Assembly: GCA_003988855.1 (NCBI GenBank)
Contig: QYAI01000013.1
Span: 186,001-250,000, forward strand
Length of the DNA stretch: 64,000 bases
Origin: Arachnopeziza araneosa
Lineage: Eukaryota; Ascomycota; Leotiomycetes; Helotiales; Arachnopezizaceae
Reading direction: 5' to 3'
The notes beneath the pieces are model-generated. The model saw nothing but the letters and a program-made list of their open reading frames with translations. It was not told where the DNA came from and searched no databases. The position numbers and the translations under genes are program-made. Positions 22,628 through 33,139 of the stretch are shown piece after piece (position 1 is the first letter of the stretch; every line of letters starts with the position of its first letter).

Positions 22628-25588
22628 CTTGTCTTGTCTGTACGGTAACGAGTGTCCGTGAGATGGAGAAGTGACTCGACGCAAGTTGGCCTACAAGCTG
22701 CAATGACGGATGTCCGTAGGGAAGAGGAAGGAGGAGGTGTAGTGGTGGTGGGCGGGAGAGGTATTATATGAAAGGGCTCTGTTTCCCCGTAAATGGCGGG
22801 CGCTGAGGGCACGGGGGGGTGGGCAGGCTTTTGCAGACCAACGATATGGCAGCCAGTGCTAGGTGGAATGGCCTGGTGAGGGCAAAGGCGCTGGCGCTTG
22901 AAGGGAGGCAGATGTTGGCTGCACGAAGCTGCAGCGTGCAGCAACTTTGTTGTGTGTTGCTCAGGAAAATTCTGGGCTTACGGCGGCGTGAGTGATGCAA
23001 GAGGCCGACGCTGCTGCTGGGAACAGGAAGCGAGCGCCCTGTTTCTAGGCTAGTCCGGCGGTCGTGGTGCGGGAAGAGGCCTGTCAGCACAGTCGCTCTG
23101 TCGGAAACACTCTTGACACAACAACACCTCCTGATTCGCGAGTGTCAGGCCGACCACCAGCACGAAGAAACAGGTCGGCGGCGCCTGAACGAGATCCCGC
23201 GATGGCTGCGCGACCAGGCGTGTGATTGGCGACTGCGGTTTGCTTTCGGCGTCGTGAAGGAGTCGACTCCTGGCTGGGATTGGACGTGATTCGCGCCTGG
23301 CGAGTGCAGAAGGGAACAGCGTCTGTGAGATGGTGTCCGCCAATTGGGTGAGAGCCACTGTCGACTCTCGTGTGTGAACCGGCTATACTTAGAAAGCCAC
23401 CAAGTCGCTGGCAGTTGGCGGCAAGATGGGGAGGTAGCACGACAAGCCGGAACGCAGACTGCTGACCTGGACTTGGTGATTGGGTTGGGCGAATGTTGGT
23501 AGATGGGCACCCGACCCGTCCTCTGAGCGATCCTCGACTTTGGGGCTGCTGAGCTAGGACGTGAGGTTGTAAATTGCACCGAAGGGATGGTAACTGGGAC
23601 GTGAAACAACAGGAATCGAGTTGGTTTCGGTCGGCTGATTGCTCAATTCGACTAGGAAGGGCTTGGACAGCTAGATAAGCTGTGCTCGGGAAGGAATGGT
23701 ATTGTCTTAAGAGCCCAGGTTGGTTATGTACTTTTCCATCGCATGCTTCATCTTTGCCCATCCTTGCGTCTGTAACAAAGCCCGCGCGGCACCAGTTCTC
23801 AACATTTTCAAAACTTGTCGATGATCGAATCAGTTATTATCTGCTACTCCATCTCGCTGCTTTCCAGAGGAGAAGGGCGGCCTGGTCCTAAACTCCCGCG
23901 CGCTTTGCACTGCGGCAAGGATCACAACCGCCAGCCACTACAAAAGGCCTAGCAATGCTGGAGAGAGGCTCAGAACATGTTTATGAGTGGTTATCATGAC
24001 TCAAACCAATGAGGACAATCAGAGAGAGGCCTTCGACCAGACAGAGTTTAGCAGCGCGCGGGTAGTCCGGCCAGCTTTTGGACGTCGGGGTCATTGCACG
24101 AGAGACAGACGACCAACATCCATCCAAACGAGCCTCTGTGCCTCAAACCTGCCGTTTTGCCTCCTTCCAACAGGCGGATCGGTGGATAACCTTAACGCCA
24201 CATGGGAATCCAAGCGCTGACCATTTCCCAAAACCCGATTGGGAACTGAAGGCGTGTTGGTGGTCGCTTTTCTGCGGCCAGATAGCCAAGTGAACCAGTA
24301 TCGATAGGTTCTCTCCAAGTACATTGGTATCAAACCGAATTGGGATTTTGTTCCGAGTTGTACCAAACATTTTGCTCGAAAACAATCAAGGACCATGCTT
24401 ATAGTTGATAAAGCAACGTTCAGGCATTATCTTCCAATTTCGCACTGTCAAGGGAGGTTCCCCGATACCAAGCAAGTTAAGATTTCTCATTGCGTAATCT
24501 TCCAGAATACAAGCTGGTGTATCCTTGGGACAGGACAGTGACCACGGGAGGCCGGTGTTTGCGGCAATGCTCGATTTCTGCAAGTGATCCTAGACATTGA
24601 GCTGCTACCAATCCATCAGGACAAGCTCGAAAGGTGTCTTCAAACCTGGCGGGTAAATGTGCAACGGCACCACGAATTGGTTATTTGCAGGAGCATGAGC
24701 GCGGTCAAATCGATTCGGGTGCTACAATCTCAACGGCGCCTATGTCATGAGAGCAGGCATCCAATCCTCTCCAGGCTGCTGAACAGAATCATGAGCGGTT
24801 TTTGCTACGCCATGGACAGACTTTGAAGGTGCAGACTGAGAAAATTTCCCCTCATGTGTCCCAACCAGATTCGTTCTCGAGAGTGGGCTTGCCGCTGGGA
24901 ATACGCAGTCAAGGACGGCATGTCACTTGAAGCGTGAGCACTTGAAGTCTGAACTCGAGAATCTAGCTTGCAGACTCGCATTTTCCGCGATTTTGCTCAA
25001 TCAGGCTTTCAAGATTATGTAGAGGAGTTTCACACTGTTCTTGTGGATGTTTTTGAACCGGCTTGTGCATCACTGAAATTGTTATCCAAGACTCGATCCT
25101 ATGATGTGCTGTCAGTAATAGCCTTAGCATGCATGATGACCACCACCTGGACTGAAAATTCCTGCTCTTGAAGCTCAGGTTTTAGAGGTGAGTCAGATAT
25201 TGAGAGAACATGGGGAACCTGTCATGTACGCCATCGGCTGAACTATAGGTTAGCTGTATGAGTAGAGCATTAAAGTATACTGGACGTGACTGACCTCGGG
25301 AATACAGAGCGTGATATGTATTATTGCCCTAGCGGCCTATGGCGTCAGCGAAACTCAAGTATGCTATGGAGTTGCACAGTTATTGTCGCCGAAGGCCATT
25401 TATTCCTAATCATATGTCTATCTACGAGTTTTTCTTTGTGCTTCTTTACTAGAAGATTTTCCTCTCCAGATTCCGTGCTCAGCTTTCCATGGAGTTCAGG
25501 TTGCCGCTGTTGCTACTTCGTAAGTCCTCGCCGATTTCCTGCTATCGTCCTTCGCCGAAGTTGGTTCTTTGCCACATTGCCATATTTT
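22628..25588. other. GC-rich promoter/leader zone, then gene-free DNA
   Basis: 22.6-24.3 kb is GC-rich and probably holds the promoter and long 5' leader of the Ser/Pro-rich gene; a 225-codon frame at 23084-23761 (minus) overlaps other frames and lacks protein-like composition. 24.3-25.6 kb shows nothing I can support. Confidence 0.4.
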
Positions 25589-26462
25589 TTATAAAAGAGC
25601 AGGGAGTTGACTGTTGTCCAGAGGATCCAAACCTATTCGAAACGATATGTCCAAGACTCTAAAGAACTCCGCTTCAAAATCGTCTACCAAATCGAACAAG
25701 CAGCCAAATCGAAACTTGTTTACCGGTTGCACAGCTCCCATTGAATCCTGCCTAGTTTGTTTGAGGTAGTCGAAATAGGGTCGAACGCAAGCTTGAGTCA
25801 TCAGTGTTCTCAGCGGATCTCCGCGACGTTGGAATCGAACGTAAGCTACTTTGATGTGATCTGGGTCTAGAACAGTTCGGTCGTGGATAAGGAGTGCTTT
25901 GAGCTGGCCGAGAACATTTTCTAGTGGACCTCGAAGTTGTAGGCCTTTTGCATTATGCAAGAACTCTATCAAATTGTAGATAGTCTGGGATGGATCAGGA
26001 CTATCGCTGACTTTCGTGCCGTCAAACTTTCCGGTCCATATCCACTCTAAGATACCTTCGAAGGCACGACGACATACTATAAAAGCATGGTCTCCGACGG
26101 CTAAGGGATGCTGTGGGGTAGTCCGCCATTGGTGTTCATCGCCATACGATGCATCCATCAAGAGAACCTGAGGGAGAGTAAACTGATCGAATTCGTCAAC
26201 GTGGATTTTGACCATTGGCCCTTGAAGGTACTCGTTCATTCTTTAAGATGGGTCAGCTCGAGCTCGCTATTAGAGTGGCTGCGGGTAATCACCTCAGGAT
26301 GTACTGATGGGCTGGAAGAGCGTAAATTGGTTGCCTCTCCAACAATTCCCCCTCCTCTTCCTCTTCCTCTTCCTTAAAGTCAATATCAACGCCAACGTCA
26401 CCCCAAGTCTTTTCCTCAACCTCAGTATCAACCAAGAGGATATCCATATTGCTGGCGGTCAT
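25589..26462 (-). CDS. BTB/POZ-like protein (diverged)
   Basis: Exons 26293-26462 and 25589-26240 around a 52-bp intron; 273 residues from the ATG that opens MTASNMDILLV. A probable 5' UTR intron lies at 26486-26566 (GTAAGT ... CACACAG). After an acidic stretch (EEKTWGD, then a Glu run) comes a BTB-like core: MVKIHVDEFDQFTLPQVLLM, FIVCRRAFEGILEWIWTGKF. The BTB hallmark after the second helix is degenerate, with an insertion (YGDEHQWRTTPQ). The C-terminal part, with LRTLMTQACVRPYFDYLKQ and KFRFGCLFDLVDDFEAEFFR, matches the layout of the next gene (VRTLIAQACVISFLRYP, FRFSDELTQVDGFAFDLL), so the two are paralogues. Targets are unknown. Confidence 0.7.
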
Positions 26463-26566
26463 TGTCGCTACCAATACGAGATAAACTGTGTGATTTGTTA
26501 AGATGGTTGAGCTTTCGAGTCTAGCGAAAATAGTATCAAGTGGATATCACAATGAGATTCACTTAC

Positions 26567-27087
26567 CAGTTCACTGAGAATTTGCCTCAAAGGTAACGTC
26601 GTTGACTTGCGGAGCCTTGCTGAGAAGGGTAGACTTGAAAACCGTTTCGTCTCCTGTTCAGGCCATTTGAAAGTCAAAGTAGAAATGATGGCTCTAGCGA
26701 TTCAAAAGTCGGATATAGAAGCTTTCTATCTCACAATTTGGCAAAAACACACGAATGCACAATTCTTGAGAACGAGAGACATTACCTACAACAATTGTTC
26801 AAGTTCGTATCTTTAAATTCGGTTCGAATGTTGATGCTGAAATGTGACAATCAGAAATGTTTAAGCAGTGATGTAGACTTCGTCTGAGATGAAGAAGGTT
26901 TAATATCATGATCAACTACGTCAATAAGAATATCGCCAACGTACTTCACATCAGAAAGGATCTTGCTCATAAATTATCTGTGTTAAGAGCGATACTTCTG
27001 TAAAATATCTTGTTACTCCCACTCTCACGCCAGCGAGTGTGGACTCTCTGTGATAGTGCTAATCAGAGATATTCGAGATACCCAAAT
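26567..27087. other. Intergenic between paralogous BTB genes
   Basis: About 520 bp with no gene seen. Confidence 0.4.
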
Positions 27088-28456
27088 TCAATGACGAATG
27101 CTGACCACCGATCTTGTAATCGGGTCGGTAATGACAGTAGTCTTATTACCGGCCTCAAGCGCAGTCTTTACCGCTTGAAGGAGATCAAATGCAAAACCAT
27201 CTACCTGCGTTAGTTCATCAGAGAACCTAAATTTGTGATGACCTTCCCAGTCAGACCTGGGATAGCGGAGAAAAGAGATCACACAGGCTTGCGCTATCAG
27301 AGTTCGAACTGGATGATCTGGGCTCAACTCAAAGGCAGTTTTGATGTGTTCCACTATAAGGATGTTGTCAGGTTCGTCATGTAGTTGGCCTCCCCATGAG
27401 TCACTTGCTCCCCAACCATTGTTGTAATAGATCGATGGACGTATTGATGGACCTCTATGATCGGCCAAGAGTTTACGAAAGCTGTCGACAACGGCGATTT
27501 GACTTGCATTCAGGGCGCTAAACCGTTTGTAAGCCCAAAAATCTCATTCTTTGTGATTGCAACCAAAAAGATAGAAAAAGCTACACTCGGTTGTAGTAAT
27601 TTCTAGTGCATTACTCATAATACTACCACTCAAAAGAGTGAGGGAGCCAGAGGCTTGAAAGAGTGTGGAACGGCTTACATTTTATCAGTTAACTTGAAGA
27701 ATTCTAGATAGTGTCCAACCAGCTTTGAAGCGGCTTCATCATTGGGCCAACTTGTTTTCATTATGGAGACGTTTCCAATGTAAAGAAATTGGACCAGCAT
27801 CTGAAACGCCAGGACTGTGTCTTCTTCGAGATGAATCTGTTGCTCAATACCCTCTTTGAAATTGCCGTTGAAGGCTGCGTCGAAGAAACGGGAGTTTCTA
27901 CAGAGAAGATCCTTCGGGACATTAAACTCGAATTTCTCTGGACCAACAAGAACCTTGACCTCAGGACCGCGGAAAATTTGGAGGTTTCTACAATCTATCA
28001 GGCACCATGGTCTATCTGGTATTGTAAGTCAGACTTACTGGCAAAATTTCTCCGCTGTAAAAGTCCACAATGGAATAGACCCATTGAAATTGTCATCTTT
28101 ATCCTCCAAAGCCCTGTCCGAAGGTTGTAGATCACTAATGAAGTCAGTTGCTGTGTTTACAAAACCGACGATATCTGTCAAGGTTGGTAAATGGTGATTT
28201 ACTCCAATTTTGCGCTACCTTCATCTCCCCCTTGTCCTACATTAGAATTGCAAGCCTGTCGGTTACCCAAGCCATCTTGTCCTTGGCCTTGATTAATATG
28301 AGCTGCTCCACCAGGATTCTGGTTTCCGTTATCGCCATTCTCATTCTTCCCTTGGTTGGCAAGATAACCTTGCATATGATTCTCTTCATCATCCGAATAG
28401 TGCTCGCTTTCTTCCACAACCTCATCGAAGTAGTTTTCGTTGCTAGAATCAGACAT
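27088..28456 (-). CDS. BTB/POZ domain protein
   Basis: Four exons: 28219-28456, 28039-28174, 27679-27987 and 27088-27517; introns of 44, 51 and 161 bp keep frame and give 370 residues. The N-terminal 80 residues are acidic and Asn/Gly/Gln-rich (disordered). Exon 3 encodes a standard BTB core: VKVLVGPEKFEFNVPKDLLC, NSRFFDAAFNGNFKEG, EEDTVLAFQMLVQFLYIG. After it come a helical region and the motif VRTLIAQACVISFLRYP also seen in the neighbouring paralogue. The gene is fragmented by introns, so simple frame scanning misses its BTB exon. Function unknown; cullin-3 adaptor activity cannot be judged from sequence. Confidence 0.8.
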
Positions 28457-29254
28457 CGTGGATGATTTTCGTTGCTGAATGTTAAGAGCGATAGTAGTCT
28501 GTTGCTGTAAGACTCTGCTGTAAGTAGAACGAATCGATGTTTTCTGTAGATGAGAAAGACGGCACGAGGGAGATATGTATTCACCTTACCTACACGATCT
28601 CGGTAAGCAGCATGAAAGGCGACAATGAATTTTTGCTAGCTCAAAATCAAACTTCAGATGAACAAAAGCTAAGTGATTGTATAGAAATCGGTGTGCCTAG
28701 ATATTGCCCACCAAACAATGAAATTTACCTGGCAGTTGAGATAACTCGTTCTTTCCTTTTCCTGCTTATCAAAAGTGATTTAAAGATGATGACATGACGC
28801 ATAGAGAATCTCATTATTGTTTGTCAGAAGCTGGTTCGACATTCACTTGATGAGACTAGGCAATAGACAAGGTTAAGAGGAATTGACTTCGAGGTAGCAA
28901 GCCACGATTTATTAATAAGCTGAAAGCTCTCTTGTTTTACATGTCAATTTGTTTTACAACGGATTGGCAAGAGACCTGGCTATTAACTCTTGCCCATAAT
29001 GCATCCACCACTACCTGAAAAAGTCTGGGTATCTACTCTTTGTACAGTGTTTTCCTCAGTGCTAAACCATTGCCTTTGCCAAGGGTTGCTACTTCTCTGC
29101 AATTGAGATAGCACTTATTATTCTGCAAATGCAGACTTGGGGCATAGCAACAGATTATATTCCATTAACCCTTGGCCTGAAGCGGTGAGAGAAGGTCGGT
29201 CTTGAGCTTTGTTGTTTGAAGTATCAATTATTGTCGAGATCTCTGGGATCTAAA
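28457..29254. other. Intergenic
   Basis: About 800 bp holding the BTB gene promoter and the THOC5 3' side. No gene seen. Confidence 0.4.
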
Positions 29255-29985
29255 TCAGACGACCCTCTCGAAAGTCTTCTGTATTGGTTTCGCAGCCTAT
29301 TAATCCGTCAATAATTAGTTTGAGGGCACAAATTCATCACTTACATCAATAAATTTTTCTAAGTCCTTGTCCAGATTTGCCAAGTCATCTTTTCTCTTTT
29401 TATTGTCTGCAATCAATCCTTGCTTCTTTTTGAGCAATCCTTGTCTCTGTTCCTCAAGTGCTAGACGAACTGCATGTTCATGTTCAATACGAGCGATGGT
29501 CAACGCTACCTCGTCTGCATCTACGTGTTCTGGGTGCTCAGCTAGGAATTGTTCCACGGGTATCAGGGGTAGCTGCTGGTATGGATGACTAGAGAAAGGT
29601 TAATCCAAATATTTTATGAACGTGACAAGACTCACTCATATGATTCACAAGCAGTAATCTCCCCTTGTAGATGTCGCTGTTCGTAATAGAGATTCTGTAG
29701 TTGAAGGTGTAATTTATCAACTTCTTGACGCGCCTCAGCTGTCAGGGCCTTTGTCTCCCGGGCACCGACATGTGCATCGCGGTGAAGCCCTCGTAGTTGC
29801 GCGAGGTACGTCAGTAGTAGCTTCTGCTGCTTCGAGATCTGTATTTGAAATTCCGTCGAGGCTTCAGATGTAGGTGAGTGACTAGAAACGAGGTCGAGGA
29901 GCGCAATAGCTTGATCTCTGGTCTGAGCAGATGTCTCTAGAGCCAATCTTAGCGAAGGCTCCGTCACAATATCGTTGGCTGCCAT
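29255..29985 (-). CDS. THO complex subunit 5-like (Fms-interacting protein family)
   Basis: Three exons: 29636-29985, 29345-29588 and 29255-29296, introns of 47 and 48 bp; 211 residues. The last exon encodes only 13 residues (AAKPIQKTFERVV). Most of the chain is heptad-like coiled coil (EARQEVDKLHLQLQNLYYEQ; EEQRQGLLKKKQGLIADNKK). The diagnostic block is LQNLYYEQRHLQGEITACES followed by HPYQQLPLIPVEQFLAEHPE, which matches the THOC5 N-terminal region. THO links transcription elongation to mRNA export in the nucleus. It is much shorter than animal THOC5, as usual for filamentous fungi. It is divergent from the GAR transformylase gene (226 bp between starts). Confidence 0.85.
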
Positions 29986-30211
29986 GGCGAATGCTAGAGG
30001 TTAAAGAAGATGGAGTAGAGCTTGGAAAGGCTGACTTGAGATGCAGGGATTACCTAGCTCCGAAAGGCTCGGCTAAACCCCGCATAAACCTTAAATTCTA
30101 CCGGAAGCCACGAAAGAATTTCCCCCACCTCAAACTTCTTGAATTTATCATACAGAACATTTCTCCCTTTATCTCCCTCATTTTTGCCTCACATCCGACA
30201 ACTCTCTCACC
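29986..30211. promoter_or_regulatory. Shared divergent promoter, THOC5-like and GAR transformylase
   Basis: 226 bp between the two start codons, so regulatory DNA must be shared or interleaved. The side next to the purine gene is pyrimidine-rich (CATTTCTCCC, CTCTCTCACC). Confidence 0.45.
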
Positions 30212-30956
30212 ATGACTCCAACAGTTGACCCACCGATTACCAAAGCTACCGTCCTGATATCAGGTGAAGGTTCAAATCTTCAAGCCCTGATCGATGCCAC
30301 AAGTTCCACTATGCCGTACTTGAAGATTGTACGAGTGATATCCAATAAAGCAAAAGCAAATGGCCTCAATCGGGCGAAAGCGGCTTCAATCCCAACGACA
30401 TATCACAATCTCATAAGTGGGAAGTACCTTGCTTCTGGGGAGCAAGATCCAGAGGTTAGGCAAAGAGCTCGAGAGAAATATGACGAGGACCTTGCGAAGA
30501 TTGTTCTCGCGGATGAACCAGACATTTGCATCTGTGCAGGGTTTATGCATGTTGTTTCTCCCAAATTTTTGGATCCTCTAGAAGAGAAAGATGTTCCGGT
30601 TATAAATCTACATCCCGCATTATATGGAATGTTAGTTATACTAAGTAGTTGTTGACCTTTACTTTTGTTAATGCAGGTGTTTCAGGTACGACGGAATTGA
30701 TGCAATAAAGCGAGCTTATGACGACTACCATAAAGGAAAACTAAAGCATGGCAGAACAGGGATAATGGTGCATTACGTGGTTCAGGAAGTAGATAGGGGG
30801 ACTCCTATTGTCCAGAGGGAGATAGAGTGTCGAACACCAGAAACTCTCAAAGAGCTAGAAGAACGAATGCATATGCATGAACATCAACTTATACTGGAGG
30901 GTTCTGCTATAGCTATCCACAATCTTTGGGGGAAACGAAACTCAACGACAAACTGA
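30212..30956 (+). CDS. ADE8: Phosphoribosylglycinamide formyltransferase
   Basis: Exons 30212-30630 and 30677-30956 around a 46-bp intron; 232 residues. The enzyme adds a formyl group from 10-formyl-THF to GAR in de novo purine synthesis. Visible signatures: VLISGEGSNLQALIDA (glycine-rich phosphate loop), RVISNKAKANGL, ICAGFMHVVSPKFLDPL, the catalytic Asn and His in VINLHPAL, and the catalytic Asp in VVQEVDRGTPI. As in yeast, this is a stand-alone, single-domain enzyme, not the trifunctional animal form. The junction gives LYGMCFRYDGIDAI; the inner CAG nine bases downstream is also an in-frame acceptor and would drop three residues. Confidence 0.92.
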
Positions 30957-31028
30957 ACTGGTATATAACTACAAAGCACTAGACACCTGCTGGAAATTCT
31001 GTTCAAGCACCAAACACACCGGGCTTTT

Positions 31029-32138
31029 CTACGTTGGAGCAGCTGGCAAATCCTTATTTGTCGAATTAGGACGAGCCTCAGATGGTGAATTCTCAGTCTT
31101 TGAGATTGGTGGAGGAGCATCATTCGATGTAATCGGGGCTGATGGGAGCTCTTTATCGGCATTCTCTAGCTTCGAAGAGGCAGTTTGGGCATGTCTTTGT
31201 CCCGGGATCCAAGATACGAATAATTCCACGTCCTTCGCAACAGCTCCTGGAACTGCAAGATTTTGCATCCACTGAGGCAAAACACCCCCCGCATCTGAAG
31301 CTGTTGCCATAATCCACTCTATATCCCCATTGCTTGGAAGAACCCTGATCCTCTCTATCGCCGTATACGCCGCCATAACTAAGCTTTTATCCCGAGCATA
31401 TTCCGCGTAGGGCGACTTGTTGAAATCGTTGAGCGGTATCGAAACCACGATGAACTCTTGTGTACTGGCTAACATGGCAGCAATTTGAATGACGGGAAAG
31501 GTGCGGTTTTTGAGAGGCTTGGGGTCAATCTTGTGCTTCATTTCCTCCACGGCAACATGGATATTGGTCCAAAGTCCTCCATGTACCTCGACCTCAATGC
31601 CACTCGTATCCCAAGTTATAGCGGTCCTTGCTCCGATGACTGTTGGCGTGAAAGCTTCTTCTGTTTCTGCATGATGCTCTTTAAAACTGTGCACAAATTC
31701 ATCCCAACTCGCTGTCCCTTTCTCTGCCGCATTTCTATGACAACTCCTCCTGCAGAACCAAGTCTCGTCCTTTCTATCTGCACTGAACTGACTCATCCCT
31801 TCAATCTTATCCAGATCCTTTCCCGAGACTATATGTTCGTATAAATGAACAGGCGCTTCGGAGTTTTGGAATCGCTTCGGAGACCCTTTGCCTTTCCAGT
31901 TCCCGATGCCACCGTTCTTTGGCGCAACGCCGTCGATGAATGGGATTGATTCAGATAGGACATTCGTAACGACAGTTCTGAGATCTGGTCCAGAGCTAGA
32001 GCTTGAATCGTCTATTTGTTTATCTGTCCCAGAAGGGGCTTTGGAGGGTACGGTTCCTTTCCCACCGGGCGGGAGCTGAGATATTGATATGCCCTCCAGT
32101 CGCACCAATGGCCCTAGTATGACTTTTGATTCCGCCAT
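31029..32138 (-). CDS. DUF3074 domain (START-like) protein
   Basis: A single exon, 369 residues from the ATG at 32138 (MAESKVILGPLVRLEG); upstream in-frame codons read as leader. The central region carries the DUF3074 pattern: ETWFCRRSCH, WDEFVHSFKEHHAETEEAFT, VPLNDF-like VVSIPLNDFNKSPYAEYARD and a C-terminal block with VEWIMATASDAGG-like residues (DIEWIMATASDAGGVLPQW), then PGAVAKDVELFVSWI. DUF3074 belongs to the START/SRPBCC fold; its ligand is unknown. The N- and C-terminal ends are Ser/Pro-rich and disordered. It is divergent from lumazine synthase with 262 bp between starts. Confidence 0.85.
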   Translation of the reverse strand: MAESKVILGPLVRLEGISISQLPPGGKGTVPSKAPSGTDKQIDDSSSSSGPDLRTVVTNVLSESIPFIDGVAPKNGGIGNWKGKGSPKRFQNSEAPVHLYEHIVSGKDLDKIEGMSQFSADRKDETWFCRRSCHRNAAEKGTASWDEFVHSFKEHHAETEEAFTPTVIGARTAITWDTSGIEVEVHGGLWTNIHVAVEEMKHKIDPKPLKNRTFPVIQIAAMLASTQEFIVVSIPLNDFNKSPYAEYARDKSLVMAAYTAIERIRVLPSNGDIEWIMATASDAGGVLPQWMQNLAVPGAVAKDVELFVSWIPGQRHAQTASSKLENADKELPSAPITSNDAPPPISKTENSPSEARPNSTNKDLPAAPT

Positions 32139-32400
32139 AATATTGACTTCAACAGAGGCTTGTAATATAGTATGCTCAGAAATTACTTTAGGGTATTGGA
32201 AGAAACTCAATGAACGCGAAGACAAAAACAAGAATGAAAAGTAAAAAATGTGCAAGCTCCCCGGATCTGTGACGTTCCCAAAACGCCCAAACCAGGGGCA
32301 GAAGGCCCAAGCTTTTTAAGCCCCTCCTTCAGGAACAATCGAAGAGCTTCAGCCAACGACAGGTCAACCCACTAACCAAAGAAAGCATATCAGCTGTAAC
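32139..32400. promoter_or_regulatory. Shared divergent promoter, DUF3074 gene and RIB4
   Basis: 262 bp between start codons. No recognised transcription-factor motif stands out. Confidence 0.4.
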
Positions 32401-33139
32401 ATGGAATCACTCAAGGGACCTGGAGAAGCTCCGAAGCTCGATGGCAGCGGTCTCCGTATCGGAATTGTGCACGCACGATGGAACACCAGTACGTCAAATC
32501 CTAAGCCTCATTACCCCACCAAGACTTACCTCTCTCTCTTTCACAGCAATAATCGAGCCTCTCCTCTCTGGAACCAAATCAAAGCTTGTAGCTTCTGGAG
32601 TCAAAGAATCGAACATCGTCGTGCAGTCTGTCCCAGGTAGCTGGGAACTCCCCATCGCCTGCTCCAAGTACGAATATCCCACCATCCCTTCCTTCCTCCT
32701 CGCGATCCGACAACAGTCGTAATGCTAAGTTAAACTCAGGCTCTACTCCGCTTCGCAAGTACAATCCACCCTCGCGACCTCTTCGCCCTCAGCCGGTGAT
32801 CTTCTCGGCTCCTCCACCACAGACCTAAACTCCCTCTCCGCACCCACTCCCACCTCCTCTGGCCCCTTTGATGCCATTATCGCCATCGGCGTGTTGATCA
32901 AGGGAGAAACTATGCATTTTGAGTACATTGCCGAAGCAGTCTCGCACGGCCTGATGCGTGTGCAGCTCGATACCGGAGTCCCACTGATCTTTGGCCTCTT
33001 AACCGTACTGAATGAGGAACAGGCGTTGGCAAGGGCTGGAGTTAGCAGTGGGAGCCATAATCACGGAGAGGATTGGGGGTTGGCGGCTGTGGAGTTGGGA
33101 GTCAAGAGGAAGGAATGGGCAGCTGGGAAGATTTCTTAG
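32401..33139 (+). CDS. RIB4: 6,7-dimethyl-8-ribityllumazine synthase
   Basis: Three exons: 32401-32488, 32547-32667 and 32740-33139; introns of 58 and 72 bp; 202 residues. It condenses 5-amino-6-ribitylaminouracil with a four-carbon phosphate to give the direct precursor of riboflavin. Motifs: LRIGIVHARWNTTIIEPLL (substrate-binding Trp), VQSVPGSWELPIAC, and the catalytic His in IKGETMHFEYIAEAVSHGLM; GVPLIFGLLTVLNEEQA closes the core. Between SKLYSASQVQ and FDAIIAIGVL is a Ser/Thr-rich insertion of roughly 30 residues, absent from bacterial enzymes but known in filamentous-fungal ones. The tail reads HGEDWGLAAVELGVKRKEW. Confidence 0.95.

Noticed and set aside
23084..23761. 225-codon open frame on the minus strand
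   Set aside because: Overlaps a 154-codon frame in another phase in GC-rich DNA; composition (Ser/Arg/His, low hydrophobic patterning) looks random.
30931..30958. Fused purine-synthesis polyprotein after the GAR transformylase domain
   Set aside because: The coding sequence stops cleanly; it is the single-domain fungal enzyme.
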